Of a stretch of 64,000 nt of DNA, positions 25,916 to 36,012 are shown in pieces (within the stretch, counting starts at the first letter, position 1; each line of letters begins with the position of its first letter). The translations under genes were made by a program, and so were the position numbers. This DNA comes from Prauserella muralis. Its GTDB lineage: Bacteria; Actinomycetota; Actinomycetes; Mycobacteriales; Pseudonocardiaceae. The notes under the pieces are model-generated. The model did not search any database, was not told where the DNA came from, and worked only from the letters and a program-made list of their open reading frames with translations. The DNA lies in assembly GCF_003202285.1 (NCBI RefSeq), contig NZ_MASW01000007.1:706093-770092 (forward strand), read 5' to 3'.

Positions 25916-26592
25916 GTGCCCGCCGCCGACGACCTCGCCGCCCGGGAGCGCATCCGCGACGCCGCGCTCAACCGGTTCGGGCGCGATGGCATCAACCGCG
26001 TCACCGTGCGCGCCATCGCCGCCGACGCGGGGGTCTCCCCCGCACTGGTCATCCACCACTTCGGCAGCAAGGAGAAGCTCCGGAAGGCCTGCGACGCCCA
26101 CGTGATGGCCCTCCTGCGCGACGGCGGCGCTGCGGACGCCCGGCACCGCGCGACACTCGGCGACGGCAGCCGTCTGGCGGCGCTGCTCGAGGCCGCCGCC
26201 CCGGCTCGCCGCTACCTGGCGCGGGCCTTCCTCGACGGGTCCCCTGAGGCCGCGGCGCTCTTCGACGAGATCGTCGAGGTCACGACCGCGTGGCTGGCCG
26301 AAGGCGAACGGGACGGCTGGGCACGACCCACGGAGCACCCGCGGGCCCGCGCGGCGATCTACGTCAGCTGGATGCTGGCGCCGCTCACCCTCTCCGACCA
26401 CCTGGAGCGGGCGCTCGGCGTGCACGACCTGGCCGACACCGGCACCGCCGTGGACTACATGAGCGTGGCGATCGAGATGCTCACCCGTGGCGTCTTCTCC
26501 GGCGACGGCGTTCGCCAGGCGTGGCGGTCACTGGAGCGCGACGACCGCAATGACGGCGATGACGGCACTGACAGAGCCGACGAAGGAGAAGC

Positions 26593-26596
<4 letters not shown>
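25916..26596 (+). CDS. TetR family transcriptional regulator
   Basis: This 226-residue regulator has the HTH VTVRAIAADAGVSPALVIHHFGSKEKLRKACD (about residues 29-60). The 25-residue tail is rich in Asp (DDRNDGDDGTDRADEGEA). GTG 25916 is 6 nt after TAGCCT and lacks a ribosome site, a leaderless pattern. It overlaps the P450 start by 4 nt, so regulator and enzyme are made together, probably under autorepression at 25891-25906. Confidence 0.88.
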
Positions 26597-27846
<1,250 letters not shown>

Positions 27847-27897
27847 GATCCTCATCGGACGGTTTCGGCGCTCGGCCGGGTGCCCGGCGAGCCCACG

Positions 27898-27945
27898 GTG
27901 CCCCCGGGTACATATCGGGTACCCAGGGTGCCCTTCGGCTCGCCG
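27898..27945. repeat. Family B intergenic repeat, copy 1
   Basis: A palindromic element of GGGTAC/GTACCC, GGGTGCCC and TTCGGCTCG words lies between the convergent P450 and LytTR genes. Bases 27916-27945 are identical, in inverted orientation, to 52469-52498. Confidence 0.85.
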
Positions 27946-27985
27946 AGCGTCGCCGCGTCCACATCGGATGGACGGTTGGTGCGGG

Positions 27986-28738
27986 CTACAGACCCAGCAG
28001 CTTGCGGAGCTGACCCGCGTGCCGCCGGGACACCTCCACCCGGCTGCGCCGCTGGTCGTCCATCACCAGCACCAGGGCGCCGTTGAAATCGGGCCGCAGC
28101 TCGCGCACGTGGTCCAGGTTCACCAGGTACGAGCGGTGCGTGCGGAAGAAGTGGCCGCTGAGCCTGCGCTCCAGCTCGTTCAGCGACAGGCTCACCAGCA
28201 CCCGCTCCCCGGCCAGCTGCAGGTACGAGTAGCCGCGGGCTGCGGTCGCGTACAGGATCGACGACTCGTCGACGAGCACCGTCCGGTCGCCCTGCTGCAC
28301 CGGCACGCGGCCCAGCGGCTCCGAGCGCACGGCACGGGCCGCGGGCTGCGCGTCGGCGTCGTCGGCGTCCGCCGCGCTGCCCGACAGCGCCCGGTCCAGT
28401 GCCCGGCCGAGACGCTCGGCGTCGAACGGCTTCACCAGGTAGTCGACGGCGTCGACGTCGAAGGCCTCCACCGCGTAGTCCGGGTAGGCGGTCGTGAAGA
28501 TGATCTTCGGCGCGTTCGCCGCGCTGCGCACCGCCTCGGCGACCTCCAGCCCGGTGCCGCCGGGCATCTTGATGTCGAGCAACACCAGGTCGTAGGCGAG
28601 CGACCGCAGCAGCACCAGCGCCTCCTCGGCGTTGGTCGCCTCACCGACCACCTGAACGTTGTCGAACGTGCTCAGCAGGTAGCGCAGCTCCGCCCGCGCG
28701 GGTACCTCGTCGTCCACGATCAGGCAACGGGCGCGCAT
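27986..28738 (-). CDS. LytTR family response regulator
   Basis: This 250-residue protein has a receiver domain (CLIVDDEVPARAELRYLL, phospho-Asp in LVLLDIKMPGG, YLVKPFDAERL) and a C-terminal LytTR DNA-binding domain (YLQLAGERVLVSLSLNELERRL, FFRTHRSYLVNLDHVREL). It follows its sensor kinase by 5 nt if ATG 28738 is used; GTG 28747 with 4-nt overlap is the alternative. It is the last gene of the DUF485-symporter operon and probably controls transport. Confidence 0.92.
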   Translation of the reverse strand: MRARCLIVDDEVPARAELRYLLSTFDNVQVVGEATNAEEALVLLRSLAYDLVLLDIKMPGGTGLEVAEAVRSAANAPKIIFTTAYPDYAVEAFDVDAVDYLVKPFDAERLGRALDRALSGSAADADDADAQPAARAVRSEPLGRVPVQQGDRTVLVDESSILYATAARGYSYLQLAGERVLVSLSLNELERRLSGHFFRTHRSYLVNLDHVRELRPDFNGALVLVMDDQRRSRVEVSRRHAGQLRKLLGL

Positions 28739-28743
28739 GCCGA

Positions 28744-30021
28744 TCACCCCAAAGGTATCCGCAGGTCGACAATGGTGCCGTCACCGTAGTGCGACTGGAT
28801 GTCGAGTCGATAACGCTCGCCGTACAGCGCCTCGAGCCGCTCCGAGATGTTGCGGAGCCCGATTCCGCCGTTCGGCGTACCGTGTTCGCCCGTCAGCTGC
28901 TCGAGCACCTCCGGCCGCATGCCCACCCCGTCGTCGGACACCCGGATCGCCGTCGTCCTCGTCAGCGGGTCCACTCTGGCCTTCAGCGTCACGGTGCCGC
29001 CGTCGAGCTTGTCGGCGAGCCCGTGCTTCACCGCGTTCTCCACCAGCGGCTGGATGGTCAGCACCGGGACGTGCGCCGTGAGCACCTGCGGGTCGACGTC
29101 GTAGCGGATCTGCAGCCGCTCGCCGTAGCGAGCCTGCTCCAGCGACAGGTACGTGCGCACGAAGAAGTACTCCTGCCCGAACTCCACCAGGTGCCGGTCC
29201 TGCCGCACGGCGTAGCGGAAGAAGTCCGACAGCCGCAGCAACAGCTGCCGCGCCTCCTCCGGATCGGTGCGCGCCTTCGACGCGATCGTGTTCAGGGTGT
29301 TGAACAGGAAGTGCGGGTTGATCTGCGCGCGCAACGCGTCGAGCCGGGCGTGCACGGCCAGCTTCCGCTCGTGGTCGAGCTCGGCGAGCTCCAGGTGCAG
29401 CGACAGGATCCCGGCCAGCCCTTCCACCACGCCGCGGGGCGGGGGAATGTCGTCGAGCCGGTACACCTTCAGCGTTCCCACCACGCGGTCACCGATCGCC
29501 AGCGGGGCCACCACCGCGCTCTGCAGCGGGCAGTCGGCGTTCGGGCAGCCGAGCCGCCGCCGGTCGCGCACCACGATCGTCCTGCCCCGCGCCAGCACCC
29601 GCGCCGAGGCCTCGGTCTGCGGCTCGCTGCCCACCCGGTGATGGTCGGAGCCGGGCCCGAGGAAGGCGAGCACCTTCTCCCGGTCGGTGATCGCCACCGA
29701 GTCGCCGCCCAGCACCGGGTGCAGCAGCTCCACGGCCCGCCGGGCGGCCTCGGTCGTCAGCCCCGAGCGCAGCGGCATCGAGCGGCCCACGGCGGCGATC
29801 GTGTTGCCATGCCTGCCCGCGGTGGGCCGCGCCGGCCGGATCGTGCGCGGGCCCCGCAGCGCCGAGGGGTAGCCGACGGTCAGCACGAGCGTGATCGCCA
29901 CGCCGATGAGCACGGTCACCGCGACGCCGAGCGGCGGGTCGGCGAACACCTGCGTGAACAGGTACACCACGCCCCAGGCGAGCGCCACCGCGAATGCCAG
30001 CGGAAGACTGCCGTTCCTCAT
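28744..30021 (-). CDS. LytS-type sensor histidine kinase with GAF domain
   Basis: This 425-residue kinase has two N-terminal helices (about residues 7-25 and 31-50), a GAF-like domain (about 90-215) with GCPNADCPLQSAVVAPL, then a His_kinase region with the phospho-acceptor LRAQINPHFLFNTLNTIAS and a HATPase domain (PLVENAVKHG, DDGVGM, GIGLRNISERL). It is 4 nt downstream of the symporter stop. I chose ATG 30021 (GGTGAGG upstream). The Cys pair in the GAF region could sense redox; that is speculation. Confidence 0.9.
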   Translation of the reverse strand: MRNGSLPLAFAVALAWGVVYLFTQVFADPPLGVAVTVLIGVAITLVLTVGYPSALRGPRTIRPARPTAGRHGNTIAAVGRSMPLRSGLTTEAARRAVELLHPVLGGDSVAITDREKVLAFLGPGSDHHRVGSEPQTEASARVLARGRTIVVRDRRRLGCPNADCPLQSAVVAPLAIGDRVVGTLKVYRLDDIPPPRGVVEGLAGILSLHLELAELDHERKLAVHARLDALRAQINPHFLFNTLNTIASKARTDPEEARQLLLRLSDFFRYAVRQDRHLVEFGQEYFFVRTYLSLEQARYGERLQIRYDVDPQVLTAHVPVLTIQPLVENAVKHGLADKLDGGTVTLKARVDPLTRTTAIRVSDDGVGMRPEVLEQLTGEHGTPNGGIGLRNISERLEALYGERYRLDIQSHYGDGTIVDLRIPLG

Positions 30022-30025
30022 CGCC

Positions 30026-31711
30026 TCACCGCCGCTTCCCCGCCCTGCCGACACCGATCGTCAGCCGGGCCAGCCGCGCCGCGTGCCGGTCGGCCGCCGT
30101 GCCGTGCAGCCGCAGCCACAGCCGCTCCAGGTCGGCGGGCGGGTCGCTGCGCCGCGACACCAGTACGGTCACCGCCGCCGCGAGCGGCGCCGCCACGATC
30201 GTCGGCGTCAGCAGCACCTCGCCGAGGCCCCAGCTGCCGACGAAGGGAGCGGCCACCAGCATCCCGACGGCGGTGAGCGCGCCGACACCCATTCCGGCGA
30301 CCGCGCCGCGCGCCGTCGTGCCCCGCCACCAGATCGCCAGGATGAACACGGGCGCCAGCGCCGATCCGGCGAGCGCGAACGCCCACGTCACCATCGTCGC
30401 CACGATCGAGGGAAACAGCGCCGTCAGCGAGTGCGGCCGCAGGCCCAGCGCGAGACCCGCCGACAGCACGGCGACCACCATCACCGCCGCGCGCCCCGCC
30501 CACACCGCCTGCCGCTGCGTGGCGCCCGGGTTGATGTGCCGCTCGTACACGTCGTGCCCCCACGAGGCCGCCGATGCCAGCAGCAACCCGGCGATGGTGG
30601 ACAGCACGGCGACCAGCGCGCCGATCGCCACCACCGCCAGACCCGCCTCGCCGCCGAAGATGCGCCCCAGCACGAGCGGCGCGTGCTCGGGCACGCGCAG
30701 CACGCCGTCCACGGTGATGCCCTCCAGCCACGGCCTGCCCGCCACCGCGTCGGGGATGAGCGCGCGGGCCGCGGTGCCGAGCAGCACCGCCAGCGCGTAG
30801 AACAGCCCGGCCAGCCCCAGCACCCACACGGTCGTCATCCGGGCCGCCGTCCCGGTCGGGCTCGTGAAGTAGCGGTTCATGATGTGCGGCAGGCCCGCGG
30901 TGCCCATGATGAGGGTGATGATCAGCGTGATCTGCCCGAGCGGGCCGTAGCGGCCACCGGGATGGCCGAAGTAGGCGGGCTCACCGCCGTCGAGCCGGTT
31001 GGGCTCCGACCCCAGCCGCCACTGCCCGTCCTCCTGCACCGGCTTGGTCAGCGGCTGGTCGGTCAGCTCCGCGACCGACCCGGGGTAGCTGAAGCCGGAG
31101 CTCGTCACCACGATCGCCAGCCAGACGAACACCGCCAGCAGCAACAGGAACTGCGCCGCCTGCGTCCACGTGGTGCCCCGCATGCCGCCGACCACCACGA
31201 GCGCGGTGATGGCCACTGTGGACACCACGACCCCGGTGGCGTAGGGCGTGAGACCGAGGATGCCCTCCCCCACGAGCAGCTCCCAGGTGAGGCCGCTGCC
31301 GACCGCCTGCGGCACCAGGTACGACAGGATCACCAGCTGCACCACGGTGACCGCCACGAGGCGCACGCGGTCGGAGGCGAGCCTGCGGCCGAGGAAGTCC
31401 GGGATGGAGAACTCCCCGAACCTGCGCAGCGGAGCGGCGATGAACAGCAGCACGGGGACGAACCCCGCGGCGAACCCGGTCGCGTACCACACACCGTCGA
31501 GGCCGGAGGCGTAGACGGCCGCGGCGACCCCGAGAAACGAGGCCGCCGAGAAGTAGTCGCCGCAGATGGCGCAGGCGTTGGTGACCACCCCGACGCGTCG
31601 CCCGGCGAGGTAGAACTCGAACGTGGACGCACCGCGCGGGCGCAGCACGAGCCCGGTGACGAGCACCGCCACGAGCAGGCCTGCGAGCAGCAGCAGGCTC
31701 GCGGTGATCAC
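30026..31711 (-). CDS. Sodium:solute symporter (SSS family)
   Basis: This 561-residue membrane protein has about 13 helices. FYLAGRRVGVVTNACAICGDYFSAASFLGVAAAVYASG near the N-terminus and GGMRGTTWTQAAQF are SSS signatures, close to acetate/carboxylate permeases of the ActP/MctC kind; the substrate is inferred only. GTG 31711 overlaps the DUF485 stop by 4 nt, and the sensor kinase follows by 4 nt, so transporter and two-component system form one operon. Confidence 0.9.
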   Translation of the reverse strand: MITASLLLLAGLLVAVLVTGLVLRPRGASTFEFYLAGRRVGVVTNACAICGDYFSAASFLGVAAAVYASGLDGVWYATGFAAGFVPVLLFIAAPLRRFGEFSIPDFLGRRLASDRVRLVAVTVVQLVILSYLVPQAVGSGLTWELLVGEGILGLTPYATGVVVSTVAITALVVVGGMRGTTWTQAAQFLLLLAVFVWLAIVVTSSGFSYPGSVAELTDQPLTKPVQEDGQWRLGSEPNRLDGGEPAYFGHPGGRYGPLGQITLIITLIMGTAGLPHIMNRYFTSPTGTAARMTTVWVLGLAGLFYALAVLLGTAARALIPDAVAGRPWLEGITVDGVLRVPEHAPLVLGRIFGGEAGLAVVAIGALVAVLSTIAGLLLASAASWGHDVYERHINPGATQRQAVWAGRAAVMVVAVLSAGLALGLRPHSLTALFPSIVATMVTWAFALAGSALAPVFILAIWWRGTTARGAVAGMGVGALTAVGMLVAAPFVGSWGLGEVLLTPTIVAAPLAAAVTVLVSRRSDPPADLERLWLRLHGTAADRHAARLARLTIGVGRAGKRR

Positions 31712-32097
31712 GGTGGTTCCTCGTCCTGGCCGGGGGTGTCCCGCTCCGGGTCGCCGAGCATCCGGTCCTCGACGGCGTTGGACAGGGTGGCGGCCGCGAC
31801 GGCGAGGACGAAGAAGAACACGTACAGCCCGGCGGCGGCCATGACGAAGCTCGGCGTCATGCCCCCGATCAGGCGACCGTCGGACCACCAGGCGACGGTG
31901 AGCGTCAGGATGGGCACGGCGACGACGACGCCGAGGAAGACCAGGAAGTGTCCTACCGCGACCCTGCGCACGGTGCGGAACGTGGCGTCGACGTCGGCGG
32001 GCGCGTCGTACTCGTCCCCGGCATCGGGAACCCACTGACCCCGCTCGTCGGGATCGAACCACACCGGGCGGGCACCGGACGAGTCCACCCTTGGCAC
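31708..32097 (-). CDS. DUF485 family membrane protein
   Basis: This 129-residue protein has two transmembrane helices (VGHFLVFLGVVVAVPILTLTVAW and FVMAAAGLYVFFFVLAVAAATL) separated by a short loop. DUF485 proteins are usually encoded just upstream of acetate-type SSS symporters (YjcH-ActP arrangement), as here. I keep GTG 32097 as start; the GTG at 32088 is also possible. Confidence 0.85.
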   Translation of the reverse strand: MPRVDSSGARPVWFDPDERGQWVPDAGDEYDAPADVDATFRTVRRVAVGHFLVFLGVVVAVPILTLTVAWWSDGRLIGGMTPSFVMAAAGLYVFFFVLAVAAATLSNAVEDRMLGDPERDTPGQDEEPP

Positions 32098-32127
32098 CCT
32101 ACTGCGTCGCGCGGCGCCGGGAAAACG

Positions 32128-32544
32128 CTACGCGGCGCGGATGCGCAGCGCGGCACGCAGCAGGATCACCGCGGCGCCGCCGACGAGCACGAGGCCGATG
32201 CCGGGCAGCAGTTTGCCCCAGCTGTCCGTGCTCGCGCTCAGCTGCAGGATCCGCGCCACCTGCCACAGCACCAGCAGCGCGGCGGCCGCGCCCGGCACCA
32301 GGGCGTGCGCCAGGGCCACCCTGCGGTAGGGCATGAGTGCGCCGGCGATGGCGAGCGCGCCGCAGCACAGCGTCCACAGCCCGGCACCGGCCGCCCCGGA
32401 GAGATGCCCGACCGGTGTCGACACCCACGGCATGAGCGAGCCGACGAGCATCAGCAGCCCGCCGAAGATCATGCCCACGCTTCCGACGTGCAGGATGCGG
32501 CGGCGACGCCCCGTCGCCGCACCCGTCCCGGTCACCGATGACAT
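32128..32544 (-). CDS. Four-helix integral membrane protein, hypothetical
   Basis: This 138-residue protein has four hydrophobic segments (MIFGGLLMLVGSLMPWV, LWTLCCGALAIAGALM, AHALVPGAAAALLVLW, LPGIGLVLVGGAAVILL). I chose ATG 32544, where TACACT ends 6 nt upstream with no ribosome site (leaderless pattern); the longer frame to 32625 is poorly supported. It lies 30 nt before the DUF485 gene on the same strand and may be co-transcribed. Function unknown. Confidence 0.7.
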   Translation of the reverse strand: MSSVTGTGAATGRRRRILHVGSVGMIFGGLLMLVGSLMPWVSTPVGHLSGAAGAGLWTLCCGALAIAGALMPYRRVALAHALVPGAAAALLVLWQVARILQLSASTDSWGKLLPGIGLVLVGGAAVILLRAALRIRAA

Positions 32545-32793
32545 GCCCGGAGTGTAGGACCGCGGACCGGCCGGACCCATGGCCCGGCGCGTGAACGGTC
32601 GCCGCCGGGCCGCGAGCGGCCGCATCTCCGGCGCGAGCGGCCGCTGCGGGCGTCCGAGTGTCCGGCGCGGGCCGGGATCGACCGCTCGCGGGCCGCCCGG
32701 GCACGCTCGGGGACGAATTCTTGCCCGGCAGGGCCAGCGGCGCGGATCCTGCGCTCACCCGTAACCCGCGGCGTCGAGCGAAGGGAGCCGACG

Positions 32794-33105
32794 GTGGCTC
32801 AGACCGACGATCAAGGCCACTCGCCGCCAGAAGGCGACTGGCGCAGGGAGTACTGGCGCCGGAACCTCCGGCTCATGGTCATCCTGCTGAGCATCTGGTT
32901 CATCGTGCCGTTCGGCGGCGGCGTGCTGTTCGTCGAACAGCTCAACCAGGTCAGCTTCGGCGGATACCCGCTGGGCTTCTGGATCGCCCAGCAGGGCTCC
33001 ATCTACACGTTCCTGATCCTGATCCTCATCTACGCCGTGCGGATGGACCGCCTCGACGACAAGTTCGGCGTGAGTGAGCGCGACGAGGAGGGCCAGCGGC
33101 GATGA
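32794..33105 (+). CDS. DUF4212 symporter small subunit
   Basis: This 103-residue protein has two helices (LMVILLSIWFIVPFGGGVLFV and FWIAQQGSIYTFLILILIYAVRM) around the conserved FGGYPLGFWIAQQGS loop. DUF4212 proteins pair with a distinct branch of SSS symporters, and one follows with a 4-nt overlap. GTG 32794 has AAGGGAG 6 nt upstream. Confidence 0.9.
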   Translation: MAQTDDQGHSPPEGDWRREYWRRNLRLMVILLSIWFIVPFGGGVLFVEQLNQVSFGGYPLGFWIAQQGSIYTFLILILIYAVRMDRLDDKFGVSERDEEGQRR

Positions 33106-34802
33106 GCAACATCCAGATCTGGACGCTGACCTTCATCGTCCTGTCCTTTGCCGTCTACATCTTCATCGCCTGGCGAAGCAGGGTCGCCGAGACCAAGGGC
33201 TTCTACGTCGCAGGGCAGGGCATTCCGACCGTCGCCAACGGCGCGGCCATCGCGGCGGACTGGATGTCGGCGGCGTCGTTCATCTCGATGGCGGGCCTCA
33301 TCGCCTTCCTCGGCTCGGACGGCTCGATCTACCTCATGGGCTGGACGGGTGGCTACGTGCTGCTCGCCCTGCTGATCGCGCCGTACCTGCGCAAGTGGGG
33401 CCGGTTCACGGTGCCGGAGTTCGTCGGCGACCGCTATTCCGAACTGGTGCGCACGGTCGCCGCCGCGGCGGCGGTCATCATCTCGTTCACCTACGTGGTG
33501 GGCCAGATGAACGGCGGCGGCATCGTGTTCAGCCGCTTCCTCAACATCGACATCAACGGCGGCGTGGTCATCGCGGCGGCGATCATCTTCACCTACGCCG
33601 TACTGGGTGGCATGAAGGGCATCACCTGGACGCAGGTGGCGCAGTACACGGTGCTCATCATCGCCTACCTGATTCCCGCCTTCGCGGTGGCGCAGGCCGT
33701 CACCGGCATCGCGATACCGCAGATCTCGTTCGGACAGATCCTCGACGAGCTGAACGCGCTGAGCACGGAGTTCGGTCTCGACCGCTACACCGAGGCGTTC
33801 ACGGCCCGGCCGATGATCGACATCTTCCTGGTGACGCTGACGCTGATGATCGGAACGGCGGGACTGCCGCACGTCATCATCCGCTTCTACACCACCAAGA
33901 CGGTGCGCGGTTCGCGGTACTCCGCGTTCTGGGCGCTGCTGTTCATCGGCCTGCTCTACACCACCGCTCCCGCGGTGGGCGCGTTCACCAAGTTCAACCT
34001 GCTGGAGGGCGTGCAGGGCCGCACGGTGGACCAGCTTCCACAGTGGATCGAGAACTGGAGGGCCACCGGTCTGGTCACGATCAACCCGGACGCGACCACC
34101 ATCGAGTCGGTCAGCAACAGCGCCGACGCGGGTGCCGACCTGACCGTCAACAACGACATCCTGGTGCTGGCCTCGCCGGAGATCGCGGGGTTGCCCGCGC
34201 CGATCGTCGGCCTGGTCGCGGCGGGCGGCATGGCCGCGGCGATGTCGACGGCGGCCGGCCTGCTGCTGGTGATCTCGTCGTCGGTGTCGCACGACTTCTA
34301 CTTCCGCCGGTTCCGCAAGCACGCGCACGACCGCGAGCGGCTGCTCGTCGGCCGGATCGCGATGGCGGGCGCCGTGGTGGTGGCGGTCATCGCGGGCATC
34401 AACCCGCCTGCCTTCGTGGCGCAGGTGGTGGCGTTCGCGTTCGGCATGGCGGCGTCGAGTTTCTTCCCGGCGATCGTGCTCGGCATCTTCTGGAAACGCT
34501 GTAACGCCAAGGGTGCCGCGGCGGGCATGATCACCGGCCTGGCGCTGACGATCGCGTACATGATCTACACCCTGGAAGTGTTCGGGACGCCGGAGAACGA
34601 GCACATCCTCGACATCAGCCCGGAGGCCATCGGGGCCATCGGCGCCGCGGTGAACTTCATCGTCGCGATCGTGGTGTCGAAACTGACCTCGCCCCCGCCG
34701 AAGCACCTCGAGGAGCTGGTCGAGAACCTGCGCTACCCGGCGGAGCGCAGGACGGTGCCCACCACCGGCTCATCCGGGAACTCGACGGGAGAGGAGGCTT
34801 AG
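33102..34802 (+). CDS. Sodium:solute symporter, DUF4212-associated large subunit
   Basis: This 566-residue, roughly 13-helix transporter has FYVAGQGIPTVANGAAIAADWMSAASFISMAGLIAF and GGMKGITWTQVAQYTVLI. TIGR-type 'VC_2705 family' symporters look like this and are suggested to move acetate or small carboxylates; the substrate here is not proven. ATG 33102 overlaps the small-subunit stop. It is distinct from the DUF485-linked symporter at 30026. The family A repeat follows 24 nt after its stop. Confidence 0.92.
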   Translation: MSNIQIWTLTFIVLSFAVYIFIAWRSRVAETKGFYVAGQGIPTVANGAAIAADWMSAASFISMAGLIAFLGSDGSIYLMGWTGGYVLLALLIAPYLRKWGRFTVPEFVGDRYSELVRTVAAAAAVIISFTYVVGQMNGGGIVFSRFLNIDINGGVVIAAAIIFTYAVLGGMKGITWTQVAQYTVLIIAYLIPAFAVAQAVTGIAIPQISFGQILDELNALSTEFGLDRYTEAFTARPMIDIFLVTLTLMIGTAGLPHVIIRFYTTKTVRGSRYSAFWALLFIGLLYTTAPAVGAFTKFNLLEGVQGRTVDQLPQWIENWRATGLVTINPDATTIESVSNSADAGADLTVNNDILVLASPEIAGLPAPIVGLVAAGGMAAAMSTAAGLLLVISSSVSHDFYFRRFRKHAHDRERLLVGRIAMAGAVVVAVIAGINPPAFVAQVVAFAFGMAASSFFPAIVLGIFWKRCNAKGAAAGMITGLALTIAYMIYTLEVFGTPENEHILDISPEAIGAIGAAVNFIVAIVVSKLTSPPPKHLEELVENLRYPAERRTVPTTGSSGNSTGEEA

Positions 34803-34826
34803 CCCGGCGCCCCCTTCCCGGGGCCC

Positions 34827-34914
34827 AAAGCTCCCCAATGCGGCATTCGCTCCACTGGATGGAGCGAATGCCGCATTGGCTCCGTTGGGTGGAACCAATG
34901 CCGCATTGGGGAGC
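34827..34914. repeat. Family A intergenic palindromic repeat, copy 2
   Basis: Same arms as 479-569 (AAAGCTCCCCAATGC ... GCATTGGGGAGC) with internal GGAGCGAATGCCGCATT words and one diverged unit (GGAACCAATGCC). It sits between the convergent symporter and WYL genes, where the fold could end both transcripts. Confidence 0.85.
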
Positions 34915-34990
34915 GTGCGGCGCGTGGGTGCTCACCAGCCGTAGGCGCCGACGATGGTGGCCACGTCGACGCCGAGGCGCTCGCAGGCAC

Positions 34991-35950
34991 CTACGCCGGG
35001 GTGGCGCGGCCGTAGCGCCCCGCCAGCGCCCGTAGCTCGGCGACGAGCTCCGGCGGCTCGGTGACGGTGAAGTCGGCGCCGAGCAGCCCGAGGTGGGTGG
35101 CCAGGCTCTCGACCGTGTCCGAGCCGGTGTCGAGCACGCAGGTGTGCTCGTCGACGGCCTCCACGGTGCCGACGGCCGGATTGATCCGCGCGGCGACCAC
35201 TGGTGCGGGCGCGTGCACGGTGACGCGGGCGCGGTGCCGCCATGCGGCGGCGGACACGCCGCGCCGCACCCGGTCGGTCACCTCCTCGGGCAGCTCCCGC
35301 GGCCGGAACCGGGGGCCGTTGGGCACGCGCAGTTCGATGCGGTCCACCCGGAACGTGCGCCAGTCGTCGCGGTCGGTGTCCCAGCCGACCAGGTACCAGC
35401 GCCGTCCCCAGGTCACCAGCCGGTACGGCTCGACCGCGCGCCGGGTGGCCGTGCCGTCGTGGCCGAGGTAGTCGAAGCGCACCTGCTCGTGGTCGCGGCA
35501 GGCGGCGGTGAGGTGGGTGAGCGTGGCCGCGCTGACCTGCGGTCCGGACACGTCGGCCGGTGCGCGGACGGCATAGGTGTGCAGGGTGCTGACCCGGTGC
35601 CGCAGCCGCGAGGGCAGCACCTGCTCCAGCTTGGCGAGCGCCCGCAGGGACGCCTCCTCGATGCCGGTGATGCTGCCGCCCGCGGCGCTGCGCAGGCCGA
35701 CGGCCACGGCGACGGCCTCCTCGTCGTCGAGCAGCAGTGGCGGCAGCGCGGCTCCGGCGCCCAGCCGGTAGCCGCCCACGGCGCCGCGGGTGCCGTGCAC
35801 CGGGTAGCCGAGCCTGCGGAGCCGCTCGACGTCGTTGCGCACCGTGCGGGTGCTGACGTCGAGCCGCTCCGCCAGCTCGGTGCCGCTCCACTCGCGGGGT
35901 GTCTGCAACAGGGACAGCAGGCGGAGCAGCCGCGCCGAGGTTTCCAACAT
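34991..35950 (-). CDS. WYL-domain (YafY-like) transcriptional regulator
   Basis: This 319-residue protein has an HTH (WSGTELAERLDVSTRTVRNDVERLRRLGYPV) and a WYL domain (WGRRWYLVGWDTDRDDWRTFRVDRI), alignable end to end with the regulator at 18761. It is divergent from an epoxide hydrolase, with a perfect 7-bp-arm dyad between them. The likely role is control of that gene. Confidence 0.9.
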   Translation of the reverse strand: MLETSARLLRLLSLLQTPREWSGTELAERLDVSTRTVRNDVERLRRLGYPVHGTRGAVGGYRLGAGAALPPLLLDDEEAVAVAVGLRSAAGGSITGIEEASLRALAKLEQVLPSRLRHRVSTLHTYAVRAPADVSGPQVSAATLTHLTAACRDHEQVRFDYLGHDGTATRRAVEPYRLVTWGRRWYLVGWDTDRDDWRTFRVDRIELRVPNGPRFRPRELPEEVTDRVRRGVSAAAWRHRARVTVHAPAPVVAARINPAVGTVEAVDEHTCVLDTGSDTVESLATHLGLLGADFTVTEPPELVAELRALAGRYGRATPA

Positions 35951-35971
35951 GACCGTGATTCTGCCCTTGTA

Positions 35972-35992
35972 TTAGGAACGAAGTCTTCCTAA
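35972..35992. promoter_or_regulatory. Candidate WYL-regulator operator
   Basis: TTAGGAA-N7-TTCCTAA is a perfect dyad, and a further TTCCTAG lies at 35997-36003. The last half-site runs into TAGTCT (36001-36006), the probable -10 of the leaderless epoxide hydrolase gene. Confidence 0.6.
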
Positions 35993-36012
35993 AGCCTTCC
36001 TAGTCTGGCCCC

